From: an uncultured beta proteobacterium
GTDB taxonomy: Bacteria; Pseudomonadota; Gammaproteobacteria; Burkholderiales; Rhodocyclaceae
DNA length: 7,724 bases
Reading direction: 5' to 3'
Assembly: GCA_903910495.1 (NCBI GenBank)
Contig: CAIVZW010000720.1
Span: 1 to 7,724, forward strand
Shown here: in pieces, positions 1 to 5,875 of the stretch
Position numbering within the stretch: position 1 is the stretch's first letter
Layout of the letters: each line of letters opens with the position of its first letter
Program-made: the position numbers and the translations under genes
The notes under the pieces: model-generated
Seen by the model: only the letters and a program-made list of their open reading frames with translations
What the model was told of the DNA's origin: nothing
Database searches by the model: none

Positions 1-171
1 AGTGCATCCGTCGTAGCCATTGAGGCCTCGGAAGCCGACGTGCTCGAAAGAGCCGAAGTGTTTTCACTGCTGGCTTCCGTACCCGGTCTTTCGAGCCGGT
101 TCTATCAGTCGCTGGCTCTCAAGCTTACGGAAAGACTGCGCGCGACAACGGACAATCTGGTCGGCCTTTAA
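1..171 (+). CDS. 3' end of a cyclic nucleotide-binding-domain protein (partial)
   Basis: Reading frame 1 is open from the first base to a TAA at 169-171 and gives the last 56 residues of a protein whose start lies outside the window. The visible end reads SASVVAIEASEADVLERAEV, then a stretch containing VPGLSSRFYQ and LKLTERLRATT. This fits the last beta strand and C-terminal helices of a cNMP-binding (CRP-type effector) domain: an 'A...A.e...v..i.r' strand, then 'll...P.l..r....la..L..RLr'. The protein ends just after that helix, so no helix-turn-helix follows. It is therefore probably not a CRP-type activator but a stand-alone cNMP-binding protein or one with its other domain at the N-terminus. 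It converges on the DsbA-like gene with only 36 bases between the stop codons and no clear terminator. The assignment is by pattern alone; the effector and role are unknown. Confidence 0.6.
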   Translation, partial: SASVVAIEASEADVLERAEVFSLLASVPGLSSRFYQSLALKLTERLRATTDNLVGL

Positions 172-207
172 GCATTGCAGTCTTCCGGTATGGGCAGCAA
201 ACGGGGC

Positions 208-870
208 TCATGTCGGCGACTGCATCGCCTGCATGATGGCTGCTGCCAGCACCACCCCGGTTTGCGCCCCTGACACCGCCAGACGGCGCTGGATGATGAA
301 GAAGGGAACGCCGGAAACGCCCATCTCACCCACCTTGGCGACCAGCGATTTGACCTGTTGCGTACCCTCGTTACTCTCCAGATAGTCGATCACGTCATCC
401 TTGCGATCACCGCATTCAGCGGCAATATCGGCCAGTGTCGGGATATCACTTATGTTCTCGCCGCGCTGAAAATGGGCCACAAACAGACGCTCGACCAGTG
501 CTTCGATTGCTGACGGATGATGACCGGTCGACTGGGCACGATAGATCAGTCGGTGTGCCCGCAAGGTGTTCGGGCGGGTAAGAATGCGTGCAAAGTCAAA
601 TTCGATGCCTGTATCACGCCCGGCATCGGCCACGTTCCTTTGTAACTGATCCACCTGTTTTGCACCACCGAACTTGGCTTCAAGAAAGGCACGATACGGC
701 TCGCCTGCAGAAGGTGTGTCGGGATTGAGAAAATAGGGCAGCCAATTAAACTGGAAACGTACTTCAACTTGTTTTTCCTTGATCAGTTCAACGGCACTGG
801 CCAGGCGGCGCCTGCCAATGAAGCACCAGGGGCAAACAAGGTCGGAAACGATATCAATAGCGACGTTCAT
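208..870 (-). CDS. DsbA family oxidoreductase, FrnE-like
   Basis: This 220-residue thioredoxin-fold protein is of the DsbA/FrnE/2-hydroxychromene-2-carboxylate isomerase type. It starts MNVAIDIVSDLVCPWCFIGR, with the redox motif CPWC at residues 13-16. An all-alpha insertion follows, including NTLRAHRL at 101-108. The cis-proline loop GVSGVPFF is at 184-191 (Pro189), followed by SGAQ at 200-203. Both active cysteines are present, which favours a thiol-disulfide oxidoreductase over the isomerase branch. No signal peptide is seen, so it should be cytoplasmic, as FrnE proteins are. The start at 870 puts the first beta strand at the usual place. An in-frame ATG at 927, four bases after the thioesterase stop, would add 19 residues unusual for the family, but could allow translational coupling. 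Neither start has a good Shine-Dalgarno. It lies 60 bases downstream of the thioesterase gene on the same strand, so co-transcription is likely. The substrate is unknown. Confidence 0.88.
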   Translation of the reverse strand: MNVAIDIVSDLVCPWCFIGRRRLASAVELIKEKQVEVRFQFNWLPYFLNPDTPSAGEPYRAFLEAKFGGAKQVDQLQRNVADAGRDTGIEFDFARILTRPNTLRAHRLIYRAQSTGHHPSAIEALVERLFVAHFQRGENISDIPTLADIAAECGDRKDDVIDYLESNEGTQQVKSLVAKVGEMGVSGVPFFIIQRRLAVSGAQTGVVLAAAIMQAMQSPT

Positions 871-930
871 GGTGATCAGTAAAAAACAGTTAATTACGAC
901 GGAACGCCGAAGTGGCGCAAATCCCATTTA

Positions 931-1356
931 TCAAACATCGACGCCTGACAGACGGGTTCGCACATCCTCCGGAATCGGCACCGATTTTCCGCTTGCCATA
1001 TTCACCCAAACGATTTTTGTATCGCCGGTCGCATAGAGGGTAGTGTCGCCCTGCAAACCGATTTCGTAGCGTGTAGGAATACTGCTGCGCCCCGGCACGC
1101 CGAAGAACATTTTCACTTCGACCACCCCCGGATAGGTCAGTGGTACCAGGAAAGTGCAACTGGCGTCGATGATCACCGGCGTGATTCCTTTTGGTTCCAA
1201 CGTATACCCGACACTTTCCAGATACTCGACACGGGTCTGTTCCATGTAACGAAAGTAGATCGTGTTGTTCACATGGCCGTAGACATCCATATCTCCCCAG
1301 CGCATGGGAATCAGGCTTGTATGGACAAGCTTTCCCGCCTTGTGCGATTGATCCAT
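931..1356 (-). CDS. Acyl-CoA thioesterase, hot-dog fold (4HBT/YbgC/FadM type)
   Basis: This 141-residue single hot-dog-domain protein probably hydrolyses an acyl-CoA thioester in the cytoplasm. The family signature RWGDMDVYGHVNN is at residues 19-31. Asp24, in the D-x-D-x-x-G context, corresponds to the catalytic aspartate of Pseudomonas 4-hydroxybenzoyl-CoA thioesterase. It is followed by YFRYMEQTR (34-42), the long helix start typical of the family. Length matches single-domain members (about 130-150 residues). The start at 1356 is chosen because GGAGG (minus strand, bases 1365-1361) lies four bases upstream. An in-frame ATG at 1389 has no such site and would add 11 unrelated residues. It sits between the HDOD gene (55-base gap) and the DsbA-like gene (60-base gap), all on the minus strand. 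The chain-length or aromatic specificity cannot be told from the sequence. Confidence 0.9.
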   Translation of the reverse strand: MDQSHKAGKLVHTSLIPMRWGDMDVYGHVNNTIYFRYMEQTRVEYLESVGYTLEPKGITPVIIDASCTFLVPLTYPGVVEVKMFFGVPGRSSIPTRYEIGLQGDTTLYATGDTKIVWVNMASGKSVPIPEDVRTRLSGVDV

Positions 1357-1360
1357 GAGA

Positions 1361-1365
1361 CCTCC
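1361..1365 (-). promoter_or_regulatory. Ribosome binding site of the thioesterase gene
   Basis: Read on the minus strand this is GGAGG, followed by TCTC and then ATG at 1356-1354. It selects the 141-residue start over the ATG at 1389. Confidence 0.75.
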
Positions 1366-1411
1366 GTGAATCGCCGGTAAGCTGCTCACTGTAGCTATCT
1401 ACAGGCCGTCA

Positions 1412-2269
1412 TCAGCTTTCCAGCGCGACAACAATCGAATAGATCTCGTCACCGGAAGCGGCAATGGCCTCGGACACCGTACCCTGATCGAGACCCAGGA
1501 CAAGCACACTATCGGCCGCCGGGATTACACGGCTATCGAGATCCTCAAACGGATCCTGGCGAGGCGAAACAGCAGCGGCGATGAAGAGAATATCCCCAAG
1601 TGTGGCGGGCGGCATGGAGCCGCTGTAGCGACGTGAGGCCAGCACGGCATCGACCACGGAGGCCGGCAGATTGAGTTCGTTGAGTACTTTCTCGCTAGCC
1701 TGGTCGGCAAGATCGTTGATGGTTTCTGCCAGCACAACGACATCCTCCAGCAAGACCGGATAATCAGCCACCCGCGAGAGCAGATAGAAGCGTCCCAGGT
1801 CGTGCACGATGCCGGCAAACATGGCCTCGTCGGCGCTGAGGCGGGTGAGTTTTCTGGTGAGAACATAAGACAGTGCAGCGATGTGTATGCTGCGTTCCCA
1901 CAGACGACTGGAGAATTCGCGGCAGCCGCTATGGCGCTGGGCCTGACGCAACTGATCCATGATCAGCACCATGGCCAGAGCCTTGATCGGATCCATGCCG
2001 ACGCGCAATACGGCATGCCTGACATCGCGTACGGTCTGATTGGTCGGATTGAGGGCGACGGAATTGGCCAGACGGATCACCTTGGCCGACAGCAAGGGTT
2101 CGGCGACAACGATCTTCGCCAGTGCAGTCAGCCCAATATCGGGATTTTCCACCGCCTTGAGTACCCGCCGACTGGCGTCCAGACTGGTTGGAAAACTGAG
2201 CTCGCCCATCGTCTCCGAACTGAGCGCGTGGCGGAATGCTTCGGCGGCTTCCTGTATCGTTTGATTCAC
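1412..2269 (-). CDS. HDOD-domain signalling protein
   Basis: With a GTG start at 2269 the product has 285 residues and is almost entirely one HDOD domain, a degenerate relative of HD phosphohydrolases found in bacterial signalling proteins. Visible hallmarks, numbered from the GTG, are the opening segment with LSFPTSL (24-30) and the block [14 protein letters not shown] (57-70). Next come the 'h-G-hhphp' helix [16 protein letters not shown] (85-100), LWERSIHIA (123-131) and [14 protein letters not shown] (151-164) with the His156-Asp157 pair. No GGDEF, EAL or receiver domain is attached. HDOD proteins typically act as scaffolds or regulators; the partner is unknown here. The GTG start is supported by AAGGAG six bases upstream. 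An ATG at 2326 would extend the protein by 19 residues across the intergenic dyad and lacks a comparable site. The gene is divergent from glpK and heads the minus-strand gene block. Confidence 0.87.
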   Translation of the reverse strand: MNQTIQEAAEAFRHALSSETMGELSFPTSLDASRRVLKAVENPDIGLTALAKIVVAEPLLSAKVIRLANSVALNPTNQTVRDVRHAVLRVGMDPIKALAMVLIMDQLRQAQRHSGCREFSSRLWERSIHIAALSYVLTRKLTRLSADEAMFAGIVHDLGRFYLLSRVADYPVLLEDVVVLAETINDLADQASEKVLNELNLPASVVDAVLASRRYSGSMPPATLGDILFIAAAVSPRQDPFEDLDSRVIPAADSVLVLGLDQGTVSEAIAASGDEIYSIVVALES

Positions 2270-2275
2270 TCTGCT

Positions 2276-2281
2276 CTCCTT
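2276..2281 (-). promoter_or_regulatory. Ribosome binding site of the HDOD gene, supporting a GTG start
   Basis: On the minus strand this reads AAGGAG, then the six-base spacer AGCAGA, then GTG at 2269-2267. The spacing is near ideal and favours GTG over the upstream in-frame ATGs at 2326 and 2305. Confidence 0.65.
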
Positions 2282-2294
2282 CTCGATCGCAAAC

Positions 2295-2310
2295 TTAGAC
2301 TGCATTCTAA
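2295..2310. promoter_or_regulatory. Imperfect dyad in the HDOD-glpK divergent region, possible operator
   Basis: The sequence TTAGACTGCATTCTAA has five-base arms TTAGA/TCTAA and a self-complementary TGCA centre, with one mismatched pair. On the minus strand it contains TAGAAT, a possible -10 element for the HDOD gene, though no good -35 lies 17 bases upstream. It is 26 bases upstream of the GTG start. A regulator-binding site is inferred only from symmetry and position; a dyad this short can occur by chance. Confidence 0.25.
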
Positions 2311-2460
2311 ACTCATGTGCAGACAATTTTCAGCAAGGGGAATCGATTTCTCGTAAAGAGCCTGGCGAACTGCGATCGTCACGGGCTAAAAAACATCGAC
2401 CCCGGACGCTGATTTACCGCACACATCGTGGCAAACTGACAGGTCTCGCATCAGGGTTCC

Positions 2461-2467
2461 GGAGAGG
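2461..2467 (+). promoter_or_regulatory. Ribosome binding site of glpK
   Basis: GGAGAGG followed by ATTC and the ATG at 2472 gives a good Shine-Dalgarno, with seven bases from the end of GGAG to the start codon. Confidence 0.75.
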
Positions 2468-2471
2468 ATTC

Positions 2472-3971
2472 ATGGATAGAACATATGTGCTCGCACTCGA
2501 TCAAGGCACCACCAGTTCCCGCGCCATTCTTTTCGACTGTGCCGGCCGGATCTGCGGATCGGCGCAGCAGGAATTCACCCAGTACTATCCGCAACCGGGA
2601 TGGGTCGAACACGATGCCGGCGACATCTGGCAGACTCAGCTTTCCGTCTCCCGTCGTGTGCTTCTTGATAACAGAGTCGAGGGCAAGCAGATTGCCGCAA
2701 TCGGCATTGCCAACCAGCGCGAAACCACGCTGCTCTGGGATCGCGCCACCAGCGAGCCGCTTGCCCGTGCCATCGTGTGGCAGGACAGGCGCAGCGCGCC
2801 CCTTTGCAGCGAGCTCGCCGCCGCCGGGCATGCCGAACTCATCCGCCGGAAAACCGGCCTGGAGATCGATGCCTACTTCTCCGCAACCAAACTGCGCTGG
2901 CTGCTCGACAACATCGCCGGCGCCCGCGCCCGCGCCGAACGCGGCGAACTAGCCTTCGGCACCATTGACAGTTGGCTGGCGTGGAAGCTGACTGGTGGTC
3001 GCGTACACGTAACCGACGTATCCAACGCTTCGCGCACGATGCTCTTTGACATCCACCGTCTGTGCTGGGACGATGAACTGCTCGCGCTATTCGACATACC
3101 CGCCGCACTGCTCCCGCAGATCGTCGATAGCAGTTCGCGCATCGCCCTGCTCGACGAGACACTGCTGGGCGCACCCATTCCGCTGGCCGGCATCGCCGGC
3201 GACCAGCAAGCCGCCACCTTCGGACAGGCCTGCCTGTGTCAGGGCATGGCCAAGAATACCTACGGTACCGGCTGCTTCCTGATGATGAACACCGGCGAGC
3301 AGCCGATGGACTCGAGCCATCGCATGCTCACCACCGTCGGCTGGCGACGCAACGGGAATACTGCTTACCTGCTCGAAGGCAGCGTGTTCATGGGCGGCGC
3401 CGCCGTGCAATGGCTGCGCGACGAACTGCACATGATTACCCGCTCCGAAGAAATCGAAGCCCTTGCCGCCTCCGTGCCGGACAACGGCGGCGTGTTTCTG
3501 GTTCCGGCGCACACCGGTCTCGGCGCACCCTACTGGGACCCTTACGCGCGTGGTGCCCTGCTCGGCATGACCCGTGGCACCAACCGTGCGCACATCGCTC
3601 GTGCCACGCTCGAAGCCATCGCCTTCCAGAGCGCTGAAGTACTGAGCGCCATGGAACGCGATTCAGCGAGGCCCCTGAGCGAACTGCGCGTCGATGGAGG
3701 CGCCGCCCGCAACAACCTGCTGCTCCAGTTTCAGGCCGACCTGCTCGGTGTCGAGGTGGTTCGCCCGCAGGTCACCGAAACCACTGCCCTTGGCGCGGCT
3801 TTCCTGGCCGGTCTGGCCGTCGGTTTCTGGCAGGATGAATCCGAACTGGCCACGCTCTGGCAGGCCGAGCGTCGCTTCGAACCGGCCATGCCGGCTGCAC
3901 AACGCGATACCTTGATGGCTGGCTGGCGTCGCGCCGTCGACCGAGCGCGCAACTGGGCGGAGCATCCGTGA
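2472..3971 (+). CDS. glpK: Glycerol kinase
   Basis: This enzyme phosphorylates glycerol with ATP to sn-glycerol 3-phosphate in the cytoplasm, the entry step for glycerol use. The product has 499 residues, the usual length. The FGGY-kinase features are all visible. The N-terminal phosphate-binding loop [13 protein letters not shown] is at 10-22. Glycerol-contacting Arg84-Glu85 lie in NQRETT, with Tyr135 in AYFSATK and the catalytic Asp244-Gln245 in IAGDQQ (241-246). The FGGY signature 1-like [13 protein letters not shown] is at 135-147. The second-domain ATP region includes YGTGCF (264-269) and [19 protein letters not shown] (407-425). The gene appears monocistronic: it is divergent from HDOD, and a REP-like element lies downstream. 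No glpF, glpD or glpR is in the window, so the transport and dehydrogenase partners must be elsewhere. A small inverted repeat (ATCCGT/ACGGAT) spans the stop codon. Confidence 0.97.
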   Translation: MDRTYVLALDQGTTSSRAILFDCAGRICGSAQQEFTQYYPQPGWVEHDAGDIWQTQLSVSRRVLLDNRVEGKQIAAIGIANQRETTLLWDRATSEPLARAIVWQDRRSAPLCSELAAAGHAELIRRKTGLEIDAYFSATKLRWLLDNIAGARARAERGELAFGTIDSWLAWKLTGGRVHVTDVSNASRTMLFDIHRLCWDDELLALFDIPAALLPQIVDSSSRIALLDETLLGAPIPLAGIAGDQQAATFGQACLCQGMAKNTYGTGCFLMMNTGEQPMDSSHRMLTTVGWRRNGNTAYLLEGSVFMGGAAVQWLRDELHMITRSEEIEALAASVPDNGGVFLVPAHTGLGAPYWDPYARGALLGMTRGTNRAHIARATLEAIAFQSAEVLSAMERDSARPLSELRVDGGAARNNLLLQFQADLLGVEVVRPQVTETTALGAAFLAGLAVGFWQDESELATLWQAERRFEPAMPAAQRDTLMAGWRRAVDRARNWAEHP

Positions 3972-3979
3972 ATACGGAT
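3964..3979 (+). terminator. Weak hairpin at the glpK stop codon
   Basis: ATCCGT, loop GAAT, ACGGAT forms a perfect six-base-pair stem that spans the TGA stop of glpK. It lacks a following U-run, so it is not a standard intrinsic terminator. It may only protect the mRNA 3' end or be fortuitous. The stronger palindromes 30-90 bases downstream are better candidates for ending or stabilising the transcript. Confidence 0.25.
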
Positions 3980-4002
3980 TATCCGATCGCTTGCGACGGC
4001 TT

Positions 4003-4070
4003 TGTGGGTCGGCCTTCAGGCCGACGGCTGCCTTGCTTGCCTTGCTTGTCGGGCTGAAGCCCGACCTACA
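4003..4070. repeat. Inverted pair of REP-like palindromes (REPIN-like element)
   Basis: Two palindromic units face each other. Unit one is GTCGGCCTTCAGGCCGAC (4008-4025), with eight-base perfect arms around TC. Unit two is GTCGGGCTGAAGCCCGAC (4048-4065), with eight-base perfect arms around GA. The flanks are also inverted: TGTGG precedes unit one and CTACA follows unit two, so unit two read on the minus strand starts TGTAGGTCGGGCTTCAG. The 22 bases between them hold a nine-base tandem duplication, CCTTGCTTG, at 4031-4039 and 4040-4048. This motif resembles the REP sequences dispersed by RAYT (IS200-like) transposases in many gamma- and betaproteobacteria; that comparison is from memory. No RAYT gene is in the window. 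The element fills almost the whole glpK-thrE gap. Confidence 0.8.
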
Positions 4071-4072
4071 CC

Positions 4073-5290
4073 ATGACAAATAACCTCGACCGGCTCGCCA
4101 CATTCCTGCGTAATCTGGCGCAAGCGCTACATATCAGCGGAATGCCGGCGCATGATCTTGAACGCCACCTGAACGCAATGGGCCATCGTCTTGGCGTGCG
4201 CATCGACTGCTTTGCCGTGCTCACCATGCTGACCCTGAACATCACGGCCGACGACACGACGCAGCGGGTTGAAATGCTGCGCCTGCGTTTCTACGACTAC
4301 AACATGGCCCGCCTGATCGCCCTGGAAAGACTGATTCGCGAAGTGGACGGCATTGAAAGCCTGGAGCACTGCGAAGAACAACTCAAGGACATCATGAGCG
4401 CACCGCCGCTGTGGTCCGGCGGGCCGTTCGTGCTCCTCGGCTTTCTGCTTTCCGCCTCCGTGGCCGTTCTCCTGCGCGGCGGATGGACCGAGATGCTGTG
4501 TGCTGGTCTGGTCGGCATGCTCTTCGTCGGCGCCTATCTTGCGCTGGCCCGTGTACCTCGCCTGGGACCGGCAATGCCGGTAATCCTCTGCGCCTCGGCG
4601 GCCATCTGTGCCCATCTTCTCAGCCTCGTTTTCCCCCAGCAAACGCCGTTCATCACCGCCGTGGCCGGTGTTGTCCTGCTGCTCCCCGGTTTTACCCTGA
4701 CCATTGCCATGTCCGAACTCGCCACACAGAATCTTCTGTCCGGCACCGGACGGCTGGCCGGGGTATTCCTGCTGCTGTTCATGATGGTGGCGGGGCTGGT
4801 CATCGGCACGCAGATCAGCCAGCACCTCCTGCCTGCACACCCCACGGGTACTCTTGAGCCATTGCCCGCCTGGTTCATCTGGCCGGCGATCGCCGCGCTC
4901 GGAGTATCCATGCTCGGTGTTTTGCAAGCCCCATGGCGCACCGTTCATGTGCTGGTCGGCGGCAGCCTGCTGGCCTGGGCGGTGTTTTCACTGGTCAGCA
5001 CCGTTCTCGGCAACGTCGTCGGTGCCTTTGCCGGAGCGCTCGCGGTAGCCAGCGCGGGGCATTTCTATACTTACCTCTCGGGCCAGCCCGACATCCTGGT
5101 AAAAATTCCCGGCCTCATCACCCTGGTTCCCGGCAGCATGGGTTTTCGTGGCATACACGCCCTTCTGGAGCAGGACAACATCGTGGGCATCAGCCTGATG
5201 ACCGATATGATCCTGATCGGTGCCGTACTGGCTATCGGGCTGCTGCTGGCCGACAATATCGCACCCCTGCTGTTTCCCCGGCGGGAATGA
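4073..5290 (+). CDS. ThrE-family fused transporter (threonine/serine exporter type)
   Basis: This 405-residue inner-membrane protein of the ThrE (YjjP-YjjB fused) family is a probable exporter of threonine/serine or of organic acids. Residues 1 to about 112 form the cytosolic DUF1212-like part, starting with the amphipathic helix FLRNLAQALHISGMPAHDLE (11-30). About ten hydrophobic segments follow (roughly 117-135, 138-159, 166-186, 190-209, 224-246, 266-284, 290-310, 312-328, 343-357, 371-396). The two halves carry the matching motifs LLLPGFTLTIAMSEL (202-216) and ITLVPGSMGFRGI (349-361), as expected for the fused two-part family. The start is placed at 4073 because the N-terminal helix pattern needs it. 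No Shine-Dalgarno is present: the bases before ATG are the end of the REP-like palindrome. Corynebacterium ThrE exports threonine and serine, while E. coli YjjPB is linked to succinate, so the substrate is not settled. Confidence 0.88.
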   Translation: MTNNLDRLATFLRNLAQALHISGMPAHDLERHLNAMGHRLGVRIDCFAVLTMLTLNITADDTTQRVEMLRLRFYDYNMARLIALERLIREVDGIESLEHCEEQLKDIMSAPPLWSGGPFVLLGFLLSASVAVLLRGGWTEMLCAGLVGMLFVGAYLALARVPRLGPAMPVILCASAAICAHLLSLVFPQQTPFITAVAGVVLLLPGFTLTIAMSELATQNLLSGTGRLAGVFLLLFMMVAGLVIGTQISQHLLPAHPTGTLEPLPAWFIWPAIAALGVSMLGVLQAPWRTVHVLVGGSLLAWAVFSLVSTVLGNVVGAFAGALAVASAGHFYTYLSGQPDILVKIPGLITLVPGSMGFRGIHALLEQDNIVGISLMTDMILIGAVLAIGLLLADNIAPLLFPRRE

Positions 5291-5336
5291 GCAACATACT
5301 GACCCACGAAGATTCTCATCGAAAATATTTCTTACT

Positions 5337-5341
5337 GGAGG
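5337..5341 (+). promoter_or_regulatory. Ribosome binding site of the cupin gene
   Basis: GGAGG followed by the seven-base spacer CTTAACA and ATG at 5349. It fixes the start well inside the longer open frame that begins at 5220. Confidence 0.8.
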
Positions 5342-5348
5342 CTTAACA

Positions 5349-5678
5349 ATGGACATGACCGGCATCCCGTTCGCAACAACCGACTGGACTGAAGTTGAAC
5401 GAACAGAACACAAGGGAGAACAAGGCATAGCCTACTGGCGCACTCGCCAGTTCGGTTCCATCCGCGTGCGCATGGTCGACTACTCGCCCGGCTATCTGGC
5501 CGATCACTGGTGTTCAAAGGGCCACATCCTGTTCTGTCTTGAAGGCGAACTGAATACGGAGCTTCAGGATGGACGAAAATTTGTCTTGAAACCCGGAATG
5601 AGTTACCAGGTCTCCGACAATGCCGAACCCCACCGTTCGTTCACAGCAACAGGCGCCCGGCTGTTCGTGGTCGATTGA
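5349..5678 (+). CDS. Small cupin-fold protein of the 'DHCW motif' type
   Basis: This 109-residue single-domain cupin looks like the small, well-conserved family annotated as 'DHCW motif cupin fold protein' (recognised from memory). Sequence hallmarks are TDWTEVERTEHKGE (11-24), RVRMVDYSPGYLADHWC (39-55), then KGHILFCLEGEL (57-68) and KPGMSYQVSD (81-90) with PHRS at 94-97. Likely metal ligands in the cupin pocket are His53, His59, Glu65 and His95. Cys55 beside His53 is a feature of this family. No catalytic activity is established for it that I know of. The start at 5349 is set by a clear Shine-Dalgarno. The gene lies 58 bases after the ThrE-family gene on the same strand and may be co-transcribed with it. 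No terminator is seen downstream. Confidence 0.85.
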   Translation: MDMTGIPFATTDWTEVERTEHKGEQGIAYWRTRQFGSIRVRMVDYSPGYLADHWCSKGHILFCLEGELNTELQDGRKFVLKPGMSYQVSDNAEPHRSFTATGARLFVVD

Positions 5679-5731
5679 AATATCAGCTATGGAAACGCTG
5701 AAGTATTCGTCATCCCCGCTCAGGCGACCGA

Positions 5732-5875
5732 ATGATTGCTGGTTTGATGCGGAATGCGGGCTGGCCGTTGGCCACTGAGGATCGTGTGCGGCGCATCCGG
5801 GACGAAGTCGGACGCAATTCAAAACTCTATTATTTAACGGGATTAGAAAGTCAGGATAATGAAAAGATCAATTAA
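5732..5875 (+). CDS. Possible 47-residue small ORF or gene remnant before the UroD-like gene
   Basis: The frame is open from 5702 and has an ATG at 5732. It encodes MIAGLMRNAGWPLATEDRVR, then a charged stretch with RIRDEVGR, KLYYLTGLE and a TAA stop at 5873-5875. The amino-acid pattern (an amphipathic charged helix, then LYYL) and G/C-rich third codon positions in its first half look protein-like. I do not recognise the family. Only a weak AGG lies upstream of the ATG. It overlaps the start of the UroD-like gene by 17 bases, so translation through it could couple to that gene, whose own Shine-Dalgarno is poor. It could equally be a decayed gene end or a chance open frame; 47 codons is short enough for chance. 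Confidence 0.22.
   Translation: MIAGLMRNAGWPLATEDRVRRIRDEVGRNSKLYYLTGLESQDNEKIN

Noticed and set aside
215..229. Hairpin GGCGA/TCGCC near the end of the DsbA-like gene as a terminator
   Set aside because: It lies within the coding sequence, has only five pairs and has no T-run on either side.
3087..3593. Minus-strand open frames inside glpK
   Set aside because: They lie opposite a full-length, well-conserved kinase frame and show no domain features, so they are complement shadows.
4127..4948. Long minus-strand open frame opposite the ThrE-family gene
   Set aside because: Its translation is rich in Gln, Gly, His and Glu with no recognisable domain. It is an antisense shadow of a GC-rich membrane-protein gene.
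5220..5348. N-terminal extension of the cupin open frame beginning at 5220
   Set aside because: It overlaps the end of the ThrE-family gene by about 70 bases, has no family similarity, and the GGAGG before 5349 clearly sets the start at 5349.
5762..5774. TGGCC-GTT-GGCCA hairpin between the cupin and UroD-like genes as a terminator
   Set aside because: It has a five-pair stem with no T-run, so the evidence is too weak to call it.
5689..5778. 29-codon ATG frame just after the cupin gene
   Set aside because: It has no Shine-Dalgarno and no protein-like pattern, and it overlaps the better candidate frame at 5732-5875.
5679..5858. Sigma-54 promoter before the UroD-like gene
   Set aside because: I looked for a GG-N10-GC pair with TGGCAC/TTGC context and found no match with correct spacing.
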